64,000 nt of DNA from CALBPI01 sp039027435 (GTDB lineage Bacteria > Pseudomonadota > Gammaproteobacteria > Steroidobacterales > Woeseiaceae), in contig JBCCKF010000002.1 in NCBI GenBank assembly GCA_039027435.1, forward strand, positions 124,001 through 188,000, in the 5' to 3' direction. The position numbers and the translations under genes are program-made. Below the pieces are notes generated by a model, which did no database searches, had not been told where the DNA came from, and was given only the letters and a program-made list of their open reading frames with translations. This document shows positions 27,450-35,981 of the stretch, one piece after another (position 1 is the stretch's first letter; each line of letters begins with the position of its first letter).

Positions 27450-28136
27450 TTACCGCTCGGCGTGTCGCTCGAGTGCGAAGCGGTAACCCCTGCCTCGGAG
27501 CGTCTCAATCGGTTTGAGCGAATTGTCGGGATCCAGCTTCTTACGCAACCTGCCAACAAAGACCTCGATGACGTTGCTGTCGCGCTCATAGTCCTGGTCA
27601 TAAAGCCGGTCGGTCAGCTCTGTTTTAGAAACCACCTCTCCCGCTCGCATCATCAGGTACTCGAGCAACTGATACTCAAACGACGTCAACTCCACGGCAG
27701 CATCATTCACCAGCAATGTCTGGGCTGAGGTGTCCAGTTTCACCACACCGCAGTCGAGCACAGCCGATCCCCACCCACCGGCGCGGCGTAGCAGCGCATT
27801 GATGCGTGCAGACACCTCCGGGAAGTGAAAGGGTTTTGACACATAGTCGTCTGCGCCCGCCTGCAGACCATCCACTTTGTCCTGCCAACCGTCTCTTGCG
27901 GTCAGGATCAGCACGGGATAGGTGTATCCAGCACTGCGGAGTTGCTTGATAAGATCGATCCCGGGAATGCCTGGCAGCCCCAGATCGATAATTGCAAGGT
28001 CAATCGGGTACTCGCGCGCAAAATAGAGCCCCTCCTCACCATCGGCAGCCGCCTCAACCCGATAGCCCTCGGCCAGCAATTGCTCCTTCAGAGATTCGCG
28101 CAGGGTGTCATCATCTTCTACGACTAACAGTCTCAT
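27450..28136 (-). CDS. OmpR/PhoP-family response regulator
   Basis: 228 residues. The receiver domain has the acidic pair DD near residues 8-9, phosphoacceptor Asp in LAIIDLGLPGIPG (about 51) and Lys in YVSKPFHFPE. The C-terminal winged helix carries TSFEYQLLEYLM and the recognition region NVIEVFVGRLRKKLD. It partners the kinase directly downstream. The PepSY gene immediately upstream is a common companion of PhoP-type systems and may be a target. Confidence 0.94.
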   Translation of the reverse strand: MRLLVVEDDDTLRESLKEQLLAEGYRVEAAADGEEGLYFAREYPIDLAIIDLGLPGIPGIDLIKQLRSAGYTYPVLILTARDGWQDKVDGLQAGADDYVSKPFHFPEVSARINALLRRAGGWGSAVLDCGVVKLDTSAQTLLVNDAAVELTSFEYQLLEYLMMRAGEVVSKTELTDRLYDQDYERDSNVIEVFVGRLRKKLDPDNSLKPIETLRGRGYRFALERHAER

Positions 28137-28145
28137 GGGGCTTAC

Positions 28146-28439
28146 TCAGTTGGCGTTGATCCGAACGGTATGAACTCGACCGCTGTCTGTCAGAACTTTG
28201 ACTACGTGCACACGGTTACCACCGCGTCCACGCGTTTCCGCGCTGACAATTCGCCCACCGTATTGCTTCCGAACGCGCCGTACCGCCTCTTCGAGCGTGA
28301 CCTTGTCGGCGAACGTCTCGTCGACAAATGACGCCGTTTGCAGCACCGGTTCGCCTGGGTTTCCGGCAGCCGGCATTGCAGACGCCGTGGGCGATAAGCA
28401 CAGCACCAACATCGAAAACAGAAGCAGTAATCCCCGCAT
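28146..28439 (-). CDS. Small exported PepSY-domain protein
   Basis: 97 residues from the ATG at 28439; in-frame starts exist at 28457 and 28490. A signal peptide (MRGLLLLFSMLVLCLSPTASA) precedes one PepSY domain of about 60 residues, seen in LEEAVRRVRKQYGGRIVSAE and the beta strand HVVKVLTDSGRVHTVRI. PepSY proteins often act near peptidases or two-component sensors in the periplasm. It lies 9 bp upstream of the response regulator gene, which suggests a shared transcript. Confidence 0.8.
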   Translation of the reverse strand: MRGLLLLFSMLVLCLSPTASAMPAAGNPGEPVLQTASFVDETFADKVTLEEAVRRVRKQYGGRIVSAETRGRGGNRVHVVKVLTDSGRVHTVRINAN

Positions 28440-28490
28440 GTGTTGAATTCTCGACATTGGCACTGCGCATTGCAACGATCTGGGCCGCAA

Positions 28491-29033
28491 TCAACGACCC
28501 ACAGGCGTCACGCTGACGCGAACACGAATCCGATTCCCTGGGTCCGTATCGGTCCGAGTGACGAACGTCTCACCGCGATACAGATAGGTCACACGAAAAC
28601 CTTCGACACGTTCACGGGTCTCGAACTCATAACGCGTCTCACAGAATCGCTCGGTGCGAACCTCTGGCGGTCGACGATTCCCTTCCGAAGCCGCTGCTGC
28701 GCCGATAAGCGAACCAACGACGGTCGCCGCATCGCGGCCGCTGCCGCTCCCGATCTGGCTGCCGAGTACCCCACCGATGATGCCGCCGGCAATCGTTCTG
28801 CCGACACCGCCACGACGGCGTTCTACGACCACTTCGCGGTCGTAGCACTCCCGTACGGGGATTTCGACCTGTACCGTCCGAATCAACGGCTTCACATCCA
28901 GCACGCGAGCATAGTCAAAGCGAACTTCATCCGCTCGCCGATAGCCTTCGCGCACCGGATCGGCTAGGGCCGCACCTGATGCGGCAAGTGTTCCTGCCAA
29001 CGTGAGTCCAACCATCCAACGACGTGTAAACAT
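28491..29033 (-). CDS. Exported glycine-zipper (2TM, 17 kDa antigen-like) protein
   Basis: 180 residues with an N-terminal signal peptide cut near ALA-D (residue 25). The middle has the glycine-zipper motif GGIIGGVLGSQIGSGSGRD followed by a second Gly/Ala-rich stretch GSLIGAAAAS, as in the Rick_17kDa_Anti family of envelope proteins. No lipobox cysteine is seen. Flanking regions are rich in Arg and beta-prone. It heads the PepSY-response regulator-kinase series, separated by 52 bp from the PepSY gene. Confidence 0.82.
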   Translation of the reverse strand: MFTRRWMVGLTLAGTLAASGAALADPVREGYRRADEVRFDYARVLDVKPLIRTVQVEIPVRECYDREVVVERRRGGVGRTIAGGIIGGVLGSQIGSGSGRDAATVVGSLIGAAAASEGNRRPPEVRTERFCETRYEFETRERVEGFRVTYLYRGETFVTRTDTDPGNRIRVRVSVTPVGR

Positions 29034-29104
29034 TTCAATTCCTCCGTTTCGGACCGGCCGTCAACCAGCCATGGCCCGAACTTTACGAGGCGGCAACTGA
29101 ACGT

Positions 29105-29884
29105 TTACTGAATATCGCCGGTTTTGCGCTTTGCGCGGGTCCAGGCGCGTTCGAGACTGTCGGAGTCCATAATACTCAGATCTGGCGAGTCCGCCTCCAT
29201 CTGGCGAAAGCGACGCTCAAACTTGTCACTGGCACGACGGGCAGCCGTTTCGGCGTCAACGCCGTGGTGGCGCGCGAGTTGTGCGACTGTGAACAGGATA
29301 TCGCCGAGCTCTTCCTCCAACTCATGGGGCGCTCGCGCACGCTCCAATTCGTCCAGCTCTTCCGAAAGCTTCTCTCTGACACCAGCCACATCGGGCCAGT
29401 CGAATCCGGTTCTTGCCGCACGTTTGCCGAGTTTTTGAGCGCGCTGAAGGGCCGGCAATGCCAACGCAACTCCGTCGAGTGCGCCAGCGTCTTGCCCCTT
29501 GTCTGAACGTTCATCTGCCTTGATGTCTTCCCAACGCTGCAGCTGCAGGTCAGCATCGCCACGCTTTGCTTCATCACCAAAAACATGCGGATGTCGACGG
29601 ATCATCTTCTCGTTAATGGATCTCACCACATCCTTGAAGGCGAATGCCTCAGCCTCTTCTGCCATCCGGGCGTGAAACACCACCTGCAGCAGGAGATCAC
29701 CCAACTCGTCTCTGAGGTCGTTGAGGTCATTTCTTGCGACGGCATCCGCTACCTCATAAGCCTCTTCGATCGTGTAGGGCGCAATCGTCGAGAAGCTCTG
29801 TTCGATATCCCACGGACATCCTGTCTCGGGATCTCGCAAGGCTGCCATAATCTCAAGCAGTTTCTCTATTTTATCGATATTCAT
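29105..29884 (-). CDS. mazG: Nucleoside triphosphate pyrophosphohydrolase MazG
   Basis: 259-residue cytoplasmic enzyme hydrolysing nucleoside triphosphates to monophosphates; in E. coli MazG tempers ppGpp levels and cleanses the nucleotide pool. Both tandem MazG domains are present: the first has the EExx/ExxD metal site in TIEEAYEVADAVA and DLRDELGDLLLQVVFHARM, the second in KLSEELDELERA and ELEEELGDILFTVAQLARH. Its start overlaps the end of the NUDIX gene by 14 nt. Confidence 0.95.
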   Translation of the reverse strand: MNIDKIEKLLEIMAALRDPETGCPWDIEQSFSTIAPYTIEEAYEVADAVARNDLNDLRDELGDLLLQVVFHARMAEEAEAFAFKDVVRSINEKMIRRHPHVFGDEAKRGDADLQLQRWEDIKADERSDKGQDAGALDGVALALPALQRAQKLGKRAARTGFDWPDVAGVREKLSEELDELERARAPHELEEELGDILFTVAQLARHHGVDAETAARRASDKFERRFRQMEADSPDLSIMDSDSLERAWTRAKRKTGDIQ

Positions 29885-30512
29885 CGGAAATTATTCGACT
29901 TATCTGTGATATGACACGAGCCGTGACACCCCAAATATGCCGACCCTCCCAGTCGATCTCGGTATTGGCGAAGCGGACCCCCTGAAACTCCCGCCAGGAC
30001 TCTCTGTGGTTTCCGGTATGAAACAGGAACGCCGCGGGCACCTCGAAGGCGCTGGCGACTTCCTGCGCATCCAGCGCCCATGCGTCCGGCAAGGCGGCCG
30101 TAGGTGCATATCCGACAACAGGCGTCATCGCATATCCGCTGACGGTCCACTGCGTTGGCAAATACCCGAACACATCAACCGCATCGATCGCGAGGCCAAC
30201 TTCCTCATTCGCCTCGCGCAACGCCGTCATCGCCAGACTCGTGTCGTGTGGTTCTACCCGCCCGCCAGGGAAACTGACCTGCCCCGGATGGTGCTGCAAA
30301 TGATGTGCGCGCTCGGTAAGCAGCACTCTTGGGTCCTCCGGATCACCTAGCAATAGCACCAAAACCGCAGCAGCGCGGAGCCCACTCTCATGACGCAACC
30401 GCCACTCCTCGGGCAGTTGCTCAACCGGGACGGGCGGCGCAACCCCCAACGGATCATCGGGAGGATCGCGCCGCGCGTGCAGCGCCTGCTCAACACGCGC
30501 GACGCTGACCAT
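29871..30512 (-). CDS. nudL: CoA pyrophosphatase (NUDIX hydrolase, NudL type)
   Basis: 213 residues. The NUDIX box is GGRVEPHDTSLAMTALREANEEVGL in outline (G-x5-E-x7-REANEEVGL), preceded by LLTERAHHLQHHPGQVSFPGG, the HHPGQVSFPGG form typical of CoA pyrophosphatases. It cleaves CoA and its derivatives to 3',5'-ADP and phosphopantetheine in characterised members. Start is ATG at 30512, 2 bp after the fumC stop, so cotranscribed with fumC and mazG. Confidence 0.88.
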   Translation of the reverse strand: MVSVARVEQALHARRDPPDDPLGVAPPVPVEQLPEEWRLRHESGLRAAAVLVLLLGDPEDPRVLLTERAHHLQHHPGQVSFPGGRVEPHDTSLAMTALREANEEVGLAIDAVDVFGYLPTQWTVSGYAMTPVVGYAPTAALPDAWALDAQEVASAFEVPAAFLFHTGNHRESWREFQGVRFANTEIDWEGRHIWGVTARVISQISRIISDEYR

Positions 30513-30514
30513 AC

Positions 30515-31903
30515 TCAGTGCTTGATGCCGCCTTCAGTCAGACTAGCCGGATCGAGCAGACGGTCGAGCTCGTCGCTGCTGAGGTCGGTCAGCTCCAACG
30601 CCACGTCTTTCACCGGCCTGCCTTCGGCGTAAGCTTGTTTCGCCACTTTGGCCCCCAGCTCATAACCGATGACCGGATTCAGCGCGGTCACCAAAATCGG
30701 GTTTCGTCCGAGCGCATGTTGCAGGTTGTCGTGGTTGACGGTGAATCCTGCAATTGACTTCTCGCCCAATGCGTTGGCAATATTCCCAAGAATTTCAATC
30801 GATTCCAGTACATTTCTCGCAATCACTGGAAGCATGACATTCAATTGGAAGTTGCCCGCCTGACCAGCGACCGTCACACAGGCATCGTTACCGATGACCT
30901 GTGCAGCGACCATCGCTGCGGCCTCTGGAATGACCGGGTTCACCTTGCCGGGCATGATGCTCGAACCTGGCTGCAATGCGGGAAGTGCAATCTCGCCAAG
31001 CCCCGCGAGCGGTCCGGAATTCATCCACCTGAGATCGTTGGCGATCTTCATGATCGAAACTGCCGTCACCTTGAGCTGCCCCGAGAGCTCCACCATCGAG
31101 TCCTGGCAGGACAACCCCTCAAATAACGAGTTCGCCGAGGAGAACTCGAGTCCGGTCTGCTCGGCGAGCAGCGTGGCTACTTTTTGACCAAAGCGTGGGT
31201 GGGCGTTAATACCACTACCCACCGCTGTACCGCCCTGGGCGAGTCGCAGTACCCGCGGCAGTGTCGCTCGAAGGCGCTCGGCTGCGTTATCGATCTGCGA
31301 CTGCCAAGCACCTAGCTCCTGACTCATGCGAACCGGCATGGCATCCATCAAATGAGTGCGACCCGTCTTCACAACATCGTCCAACGAAGCAGCTTTCTCA
31401 GCGATCGCCGCCGACAACGCCTCCAGCGCAGGCAATAGGTGGCGCGTGACCCCCAAGGCAGCGCTGACATGAATGCTGGTGGGAACGACGTCATTGCTGC
31501 TCTGGCTCATATTCACGTCGTCATTGGGATGCACCGCGAGACCGCTGTGGTCACTGGCCAGATGCGCGATCACCTCGTTGGCGTTCATATTTGAGCTGGT
31601 ACCCGACCCGGTCTGGAAGACATCGACCGGGAACTGGTCGCGGTGCGCACCGTCTGCGATCTCAAGGGCCGTCTGCTGAATGGCCGCCGCTTTGCTTGAG
31701 GACAGCAATCCAAGCTCTCCGTTTGCGCCCGCTGCCGCCCACTTGACGCGCGCAAGGGCTTCGATGAACAGCGAAGGCATGCCCTGCCCGCTGATTTCAA
31801 AGTTGTTTACGGCTCGTTGTGTTTGTGCACCCCAATGCGCAGCCACAGGCACCTCGAGCTCGCCCATGCTGTCTTTTTCAATCCGGAATTTCTTGTCTGT
31901 CAT
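30515..31903 (-). CDS. fumC: Fumarate hydratase class II
   Basis: 462-residue iron-independent fumarase of the TCA cycle. The superfamily signature GSSIMPGKVNP is present, as are the substrate-binding SSNDVVPTSIHVSAALG and GTGSSTNMN-like (GSGTSSNMNANEV) segments. Length is normal. First gene of a fumC-nudL-mazG series; divergent from purB across 118 bp. Confidence 0.97.
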   Translation of the reverse strand: MTDKKFRIEKDSMGELEVPVAAHWGAQTQRAVNNFEISGQGMPSLFIEALARVKWAAAGANGELGLLSSSKAAAIQQTALEIADGAHRDQFPVDVFQTGSGTSSNMNANEVIAHLASDHSGLAVHPNDDVNMSQSSNDVVPTSIHVSAALGVTRHLLPALEALSAAIAEKAASLDDVVKTGRTHLMDAMPVRMSQELGAWQSQIDNAAERLRATLPRVLRLAQGGTAVGSGINAHPRFGQKVATLLAEQTGLEFSSANSLFEGLSCQDSMVELSGQLKVTAVSIMKIANDLRWMNSGPLAGLGEIALPALQPGSSIMPGKVNPVIPEAAAMVAAQVIGNDACVTVAGQAGNFQLNVMLPVIARNVLESIEILGNIANALGEKSIAGFTVNHDNLQHALGRNPILVTALNPVIGYELGAKVAKQAYAEGRPVKDVALELTDLSSDELDRLLDPASLTEGGIKH

Positions 31904-31929
31904 CGTCCCGTCCCAAACCGATGTCTACT

Positions 31930-31949
31930 GCGCGACCCGCTTGTCGCGC
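31930..31949. repeat. Inverted repeat in the fumC/purB divergent promoter region
   Basis: Perfect 7-bp arms GCGCGAC (31930-31936) and GTCGCGC (31943-31949) around a 6-bp spacer. It sits midway between the divergent starts, just before a -10-like TATCAT on the purB strand, so it could be an operator. No regulator can be named. Confidence 0.4.
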
Positions 31950-32021
31950 GTGTATCATTAGAGGTTTGGAACGCATTGTCCAGCGCCCTGCTCGGCAAAG
32001 CACAGCCACCCGAGGATATCC

Positions 32022-33395
32022 ATGAGCGACGCCCAACTGCTCGCGATTTCGCCGCTCGACGGCCGCTACGCCGGCAAGGTCAATCCGTTGCGGGAAATCG
32101 TCAGCGAATATGGTCTGATCCGTTTCCGTACCGCGGTAGAAGTTGCCTGGCTAAAATTGCTGGCGACCAGCGACCTATTCGATGTGGCGCTCCCGGATGC
32201 TCTGGATGCCCGGTTCTCCGAGCTCGTCGATGGATTTACGCCGCAAGACGCGAAGGCGGTGAAGCAGATCGAACAACGCACAAACCACGATGTGAAGGCC
32301 GTGGAGTACTACCTTGCCGAGCTTGCTGAGGTCAGAGGCGCTGACAACAATCTGATTGCCTTGCTGCACTTTGGGTGTACGTCCGAGGACATCAACAATC
32401 TCGCCTACGGGATGATGCTGAGCACGGCACGCTCAGAGGTGCTCCTGCCAACACTGGCGGCCACGACAGAGCGGCTGGCGGATTGCGCAGCTCGCTGGGC
32501 GCACTTACCGATGCTTGCCCGTACTCATGGGCAGACTGCCTCGCCGACGACACTTGGCAAGGAGTTCGCCAACGTTCTCGCGCGCCTCGATCGCGAGATC
32601 GCAACGCTCTCTGGCATCGCTATCCTCGGCAAGTTCAACGGCGCAGTTGGCAACTTCAATGCACACACGAGTGCATTTGAGACTGCGGACTGGGAAGCCT
32701 TGTCGCGCGAACTCGTGGCTGGTCTCGGATTGGAATACAACCCAATGACCACGCAGATCGAACCGCATGACTGGATCGCCAACTATCTGCACAGTCTGAG
32801 TCGCCTCTCGACCGTAATGATAGATTTTGCTCGCGACTGCTGGACTTATATCAGCCTTGGCTACTTCAAACAGAAAACCATCGCCGGAGAAGTCGGCTCG
32901 TCCACGATGCCGCACAAAGTGAACCCGATCGATTTCGAGAACGCGGAAGGCAACCTTGGGCTGGTGGTGGCACTGGCGGGTCATCTCGCAGACAAACTTC
33001 CAATATCGCGCCTGCAGCGTGATCTCACGGACTCCACAGTGCTGCGAAACCTCGGTAGCGTACTCGGGTACCTCCAGGTTGCGCTTAGCGCCTTGCATCG
33101 AGGTATCGACAAATTGGAAGTCTCAGAGGCGGCACTGAGTGAGGACCTCGACAACAGCTGGGAGGTTCTGGCGGAACCGATTCAGACCGTGATGCGTCGC
33201 TACGGCGTCGCTGACGCTTACGACCAACTCAAGGCTCTTACCCGCGGACAAGCCATTACCCAGTCGCGCGTCGGCGAAATCATCGATGCCCTGGAACTGC
33301 CGGATGCGGCGCGCGAAGCGCTGGCCAGGCTCACACCTGCGAGCTACACCGGCCGAGCCGAGGCGCTGACCCACGAATACCTTGCAACGCGCTGA
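32022..33395 (+). CDS. purB: Adenylosuccinate lyase
   Basis: 457 residues. Acts twice in purine synthesis (SAICAR to AICAR, adenylosuccinate to AMP). The fumarase-superfamily signature is GSSTMPHKVNPIDFENAEGN, in the long E. coli-like form. The N-terminus LLAISPLDGRYAGKV and the catalytic-histidine region ARTHGQTASPTTLGKE are clear. Its last 14 nt overlap the next gene. Confidence 0.97.
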   Translation: MSDAQLLAISPLDGRYAGKVNPLREIVSEYGLIRFRTAVEVAWLKLLATSDLFDVALPDALDARFSELVDGFTPQDAKAVKQIEQRTNHDVKAVEYYLAELAEVRGADNNLIALLHFGCTSEDINNLAYGMMLSTARSEVLLPTLAATTERLADCAARWAHLPMLARTHGQTASPTTLGKEFANVLARLDREIATLSGIAILGKFNGAVGNFNAHTSAFETADWEALSRELVAGLGLEYNPMTTQIEPHDWIANYLHSLSRLSTVMIDFARDCWTYISLGYFKQKTIAGEVGSSTMPHKVNPIDFENAEGNLGLVVALAGHLADKLPISRLQRDLTDSTVLRNLGSVLGYLQVALSALHRGIDKLEVSEAALSEDLDNSWEVLAEPIQTVMRRYGVADAYDQLKALTRGQAITQSRVGEIIDALELPDAAREALARLTPASYTGRAEALTHEYLATR

Positions 33396-34455
33396 CCTTA
33401 CCGCACCCCCGTCACTTGCCGCGCGCTGGCAGCACACTGTCTGGACGGGACAGTTGCCGACCTTCACGCCACCGCTTGGCATTGACGAGATTGCCGGGCT
33501 CGCCTTGCTCGACGATGTCGAATCACTACTCGTTGAAACCATCCGCTCGGACAACGAGGTGCGATACCAAAGTCGGCAAGGCCCGTTTACGGCGCAAGAA
33601 CTTGGCGACCTTGGTGAGCGTGATTGGACGTTGCTGGTTCGCGATATCGATCGACACCTTCCGGAACTCGCTGGACTCTGGTCCCACTTCTCCTGGCTTG
33701 CGGATTGGCGACGTGCAGACATCATGGTGAGCATTGCAGCGCCCGGTGGTTCGGTCGGTCCGCACTTTGACAGTTACGACGTCTTTCTCGTGCAAGGTCA
33801 TGGCGAGCGCGCATGGCAATTGGCCTCCGGAGCGGCCGGACGACCAGTCCCTGGAAGCGAGCTGCGACTCGTCGAATGCGATGCGTTCAGTGATGCATTC
33901 GATGCCGCGCCAGGCGATGTCCTCTATGTGCCACCGGGACATATTCATCACGGGGTGGCAACCTCGCTGTGCAGTACGTGGTCTTTCGGACTGCAGGCTC
34001 CCCTGCTCGAGGATATCGCGGCCATGCTCGACTTGGAGACTGCAGACCGCGATAGAGGCGTCCGCTTTCGGGACGCTGGTTTACCACTACGGTTGCGCGC
34101 AGGGGAGATTCCGGAACCGGTCGGTGACTGCATTTCGCTGACGCAGATCAGCAGCACCGATGTAATTGATGCCGTTGGTCGACTGACTTCGCAGTTCAAA
34201 CCCAACTTCGAATCGCTCGGTCACAGTGTCTCTGAGGCACCTGCGCGACTCCATCCCTGGACACGAATCTACTGGAGCCTGCAATCGGACACGCTGCAAA
34301 TCTACTGCAATGGTCAACAAGCGGCGTTCGATCCAGTCCTGCTCGATAGCGCCATTGCATTATGTGAAACGCGCACACTTCCGGCGGCGGCAGAACATGC
34401 ACTGATGCCCTGGCTGGCTAGCGTTGGCGCCTTTGCCGAGACTGACACTGCATGA
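33382..34455 (+). CDS. roxA: Ribosomal protein uL16 arginine 3-hydroxylase (RoxA/YcfD, JmjC cupin)
   Basis: 357-residue Fe(II)/2-oxoglutarate oxygenase that hydroxylates an Arg of ribosomal protein L16 in E. coli. The iron site is visible: HFDSYDVFLVQ gives the His and Asp, and PGHIHHGVATS the second His. N- and C-terminal parts match the ROXA winged-helix type (LWSHFSWLADWRRADIM before the core). The start appears to be a TTG inside purB; no better start lies downstream before conserved sequence. Overlaps the next gene as ATGA. Confidence 0.9.
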   Translation: MQRADLTAPPSLAARWQHTVWTGQLPTFTPPLGIDEIAGLALLDDVESLLVETIRSDNEVRYQSRQGPFTAQELGDLGERDWTLLVRDIDRHLPELAGLWSHFSWLADWRRADIMVSIAAPGGSVGPHFDSYDVFLVQGHGERAWQLASGAAGRPVPGSELRLVECDAFSDAFDAAPGDVLYVPPGHIHHGVATSLCSTWSFGLQAPLLEDIAAMLDLETADRDRGVRFRDAGLPLRLRAGEIPEPVGDCISLTQISSTDVIDAVGRLTSQFKPNFESLGHSVSEAPARLHPWTRIYWSLQSDTLQIYCNGQQAAFDPVLLDSAIALCETRTLPAAAEHALMPWLASVGAFAETDTA

Positions 34456-34892
34456 GCGACAAGAAACCCGTCATCCTGATCGAACGCACGCAATGGGCTA
34501 TTGATGAATCGGCACTGCGCGATGTTCGTACCAAGGTGTTTATCGAGGAGCAAACCGTTCCAGAATCCGAAGAATGGGACGAATGGGACAGCATCAGTGA
34601 GCACTTCATCGCAATCTCGACAAAACGTGACGTGGTTGGTGTGGGGCGCTTGCAACCGGACGCTAAGATCACTCGCATGGCGGTGCTGCGCGACTGGCGC
34701 GGACACCGAGTGGGCGCGATGCTGATGGAGAACATGCTGCAGCGCGCCGAAGAATGCGGCATGACGCCGTGGTTGCATGCACAGGTACACGCGCTCGATT
34801 TCTACCGGCGCTTCGGATTTGTGCAGGAAGGTGAACCTTTCGACGAGGCTGGTATCGCGCATTGCACAATGCGCAAACTCAAGAAGGGTTAG
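34452..34892 (+). CDS. GNAT-family N-acetyltransferase
   Basis: 146 residues. The acetyl-CoA-binding motif is MAVLRDWRGHRVGAMLMENML, followed by LHAQVHALDFYRRFGF, the usual C-terminal signature of this family. The N-terminal VRTKVFIEEQTVPESEEWDEWD is the YjcF/ElaA-like substrate region. Substrate unknown. It overlaps roxA by four bases and is followed 42 bp later by a gene that looks like its partner domain. Confidence 0.85.
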   Translation: MSDKKPVILIERTQWAIDESALRDVRTKVFIEEQTVPESEEWDEWDSISEHFIAISTKRDVVGVGRLQPDAKITRMAVLRDWRGHRVGAMLMENMLQRAEECGMTPWLHAQVHALDFYRRFGFVQEGEPFDEAGIAHCTMRKLKKG

Positions 34893-34934
34893 CCACTGCA
34901 TCCACGCGAGAGACCGCAAGGGAGTGATTCCGCG

Positions 34935-35441
34935 GTGGGTGCAAACGAAGCACGCAACAAACAGGATCAGCGCTGGGTACTTTCCTCGCGCTCAGATATG
35001 CGAGAGGCAGCGGCACTGATTTGCCGCACGGCAGAGCGCAAGGTCTCGATCATGACCCGTGATCTTGAGCCTGGTATCTATGACCACCCTGATTTTCTCG
35101 AGGCGGTGAAGAAGCTCATCCTCTCACGGCGGTTTGCCCGTGTGAGAGTTCTGATTTCCGATCCTTCGCGCGCGATCAAGAACGGTAATCGCCTTGTCAC
35201 GATGGGCCGGCGACTCAATAGCTTTATCGAATTTCGGAATGTGCATGACGACTACCGCGAAGTACCCGAGGCTTACTGCATTGCCGATGATCGTGCGATC
35301 GCCTACCGACTCGATGCGACCCGATGGGACGGCATAGCAGACAGCGACGCCCGGCCTGTCGCGAGGACCTATCTGAACTCCTTTGACGAAATCTGGGCGG
35401 CCAGCGAAGTTGAAAACGAGTTTCGTCGACTGCACCTTTAG
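34935..35441 (+). CDS. Uncharacterised protein (phospholipase D-like fold, DUF7931-type)
   Basis: 168 residues, GTG start, no signal peptide or membrane segment. The sequence VRVLISDPSRAIKNGNRLVTMGRRL and the later EAYCIADDRAIAYRLDA resemble PLD-like proteins, but I see no HKD motif, so it is probably not a phospholipase. In related gammaproteobacteria a domain of this kind is often found joined to or beside a GNAT acetyltransferase; here the two are separate neighbours. Function unknown. The family name is from memory and is the weak part of this call. Confidence 0.6.
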   Translation: MGANEARNKQDQRWVLSSRSDMREAAALICRTAERKVSIMTRDLEPGIYDHPDFLEAVKKLILSRRFARVRVLISDPSRAIKNGNRLVTMGRRLNSFIEFRNVHDDYREVPEAYCIADDRAIAYRLDATRWDGIADSDARPVARTYLNSFDEIWAASEVENEFRRLHL

Positions 35442-35444
35442 GCA

Positions 35445-35942
35445 ATGTCCCAGACCGATATCACTGTTTCCGCTATTGCGCGTCGCGAGAATCGCTTCCT
35501 CTGCATTGACGAAGTAAGCAGTCAAGGCGGTGTGGTGCTGAACCTTCCTGGTGGACATATCGAGGCCGGGGAGTCTCCAGAGCAGGCCATCGTGCGCGAG
35601 GTGCGGGAAGAGACGCGCTGGCGCTTCGAGCCGACAGGGTTTGTGGGCGCCTATCTGTGGTGGGACGAGATTCGTGAGTCTCGATATGTACGCCTGGTCT
35701 ACTGTGGCGAAGCCCTTACCGAACAAGCGGATTTGCCTTTGGACACCGGGATCATCAAGGTGCGCTGGCTCGAACGAGACGCACTGGCGCACGAACGCCA
35801 CCGACTGCGGGCCCCTGTCGTCTTAAGCGCAATTGACGATTTTCTCCTCGGCCGCCGCGAACGACTGGTCCTGGATGGACGCGTCGAACCGGAAGACCTC
35901 CTGCAACGCATTGAGCCACTGGTTCGCCGTCTCGAATCCTGA
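35445..35942 (+). CDS. nudJ: NUDIX hydrolase, NudJ type (phosphatase)
   Basis: 165 residues. NUDIX box: GGHIEAGESPEQAIVREVREET, in the form G-x5-E-x7-REVREET (quoted in parts: GGHIEAGESPE, AIVREVREETRW). In E. coli NudJ hydrolyses thiamine precursor pyrophosphates and some nucleoside di/triphosphates, and nudJ also precedes mnmA, which supports the name. Start is an ATG 3 bp after the preceding stop. Confidence 0.85.
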   Translation: MSQTDITVSAIARRENRFLCIDEVSSQGGVVLNLPGGHIEAGESPEQAIVREVREETRWRFEPTGFVGAYLWWDEIRESRYVRLVYCGEALTEQADLPLDTGIIKVRWLERDALAHERHRLRAPVVLSAIDDFLLGRRERLVLDGRVEPEDLLQRIEPLVRRLES

Positions 35943-35948
35943 GGTCTG

Positions 35949-35968
35949 CCCACCCACGCTTGGGTGGG
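35949..35968. repeat. Hairpin between nudJ and mnmA
   Basis: Perfect 8-bp stem CCCACCCA / TGGGTGGG with loop CGCT, in the 39-bp gap before mnmA. No T run follows, so it is probably not a terminator. It ends 13 nt before the mnmA ATG and could affect translation or RNA stability. Confidence 0.5.
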
Positions 35969-35981
35969 GTAAAATTCGGCT

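Noticed and set aside
35949..35968. Rho-independent terminator between nudJ and mnmA
   Set aside because: Good stem but no T run, and the tight gene series continues across it.
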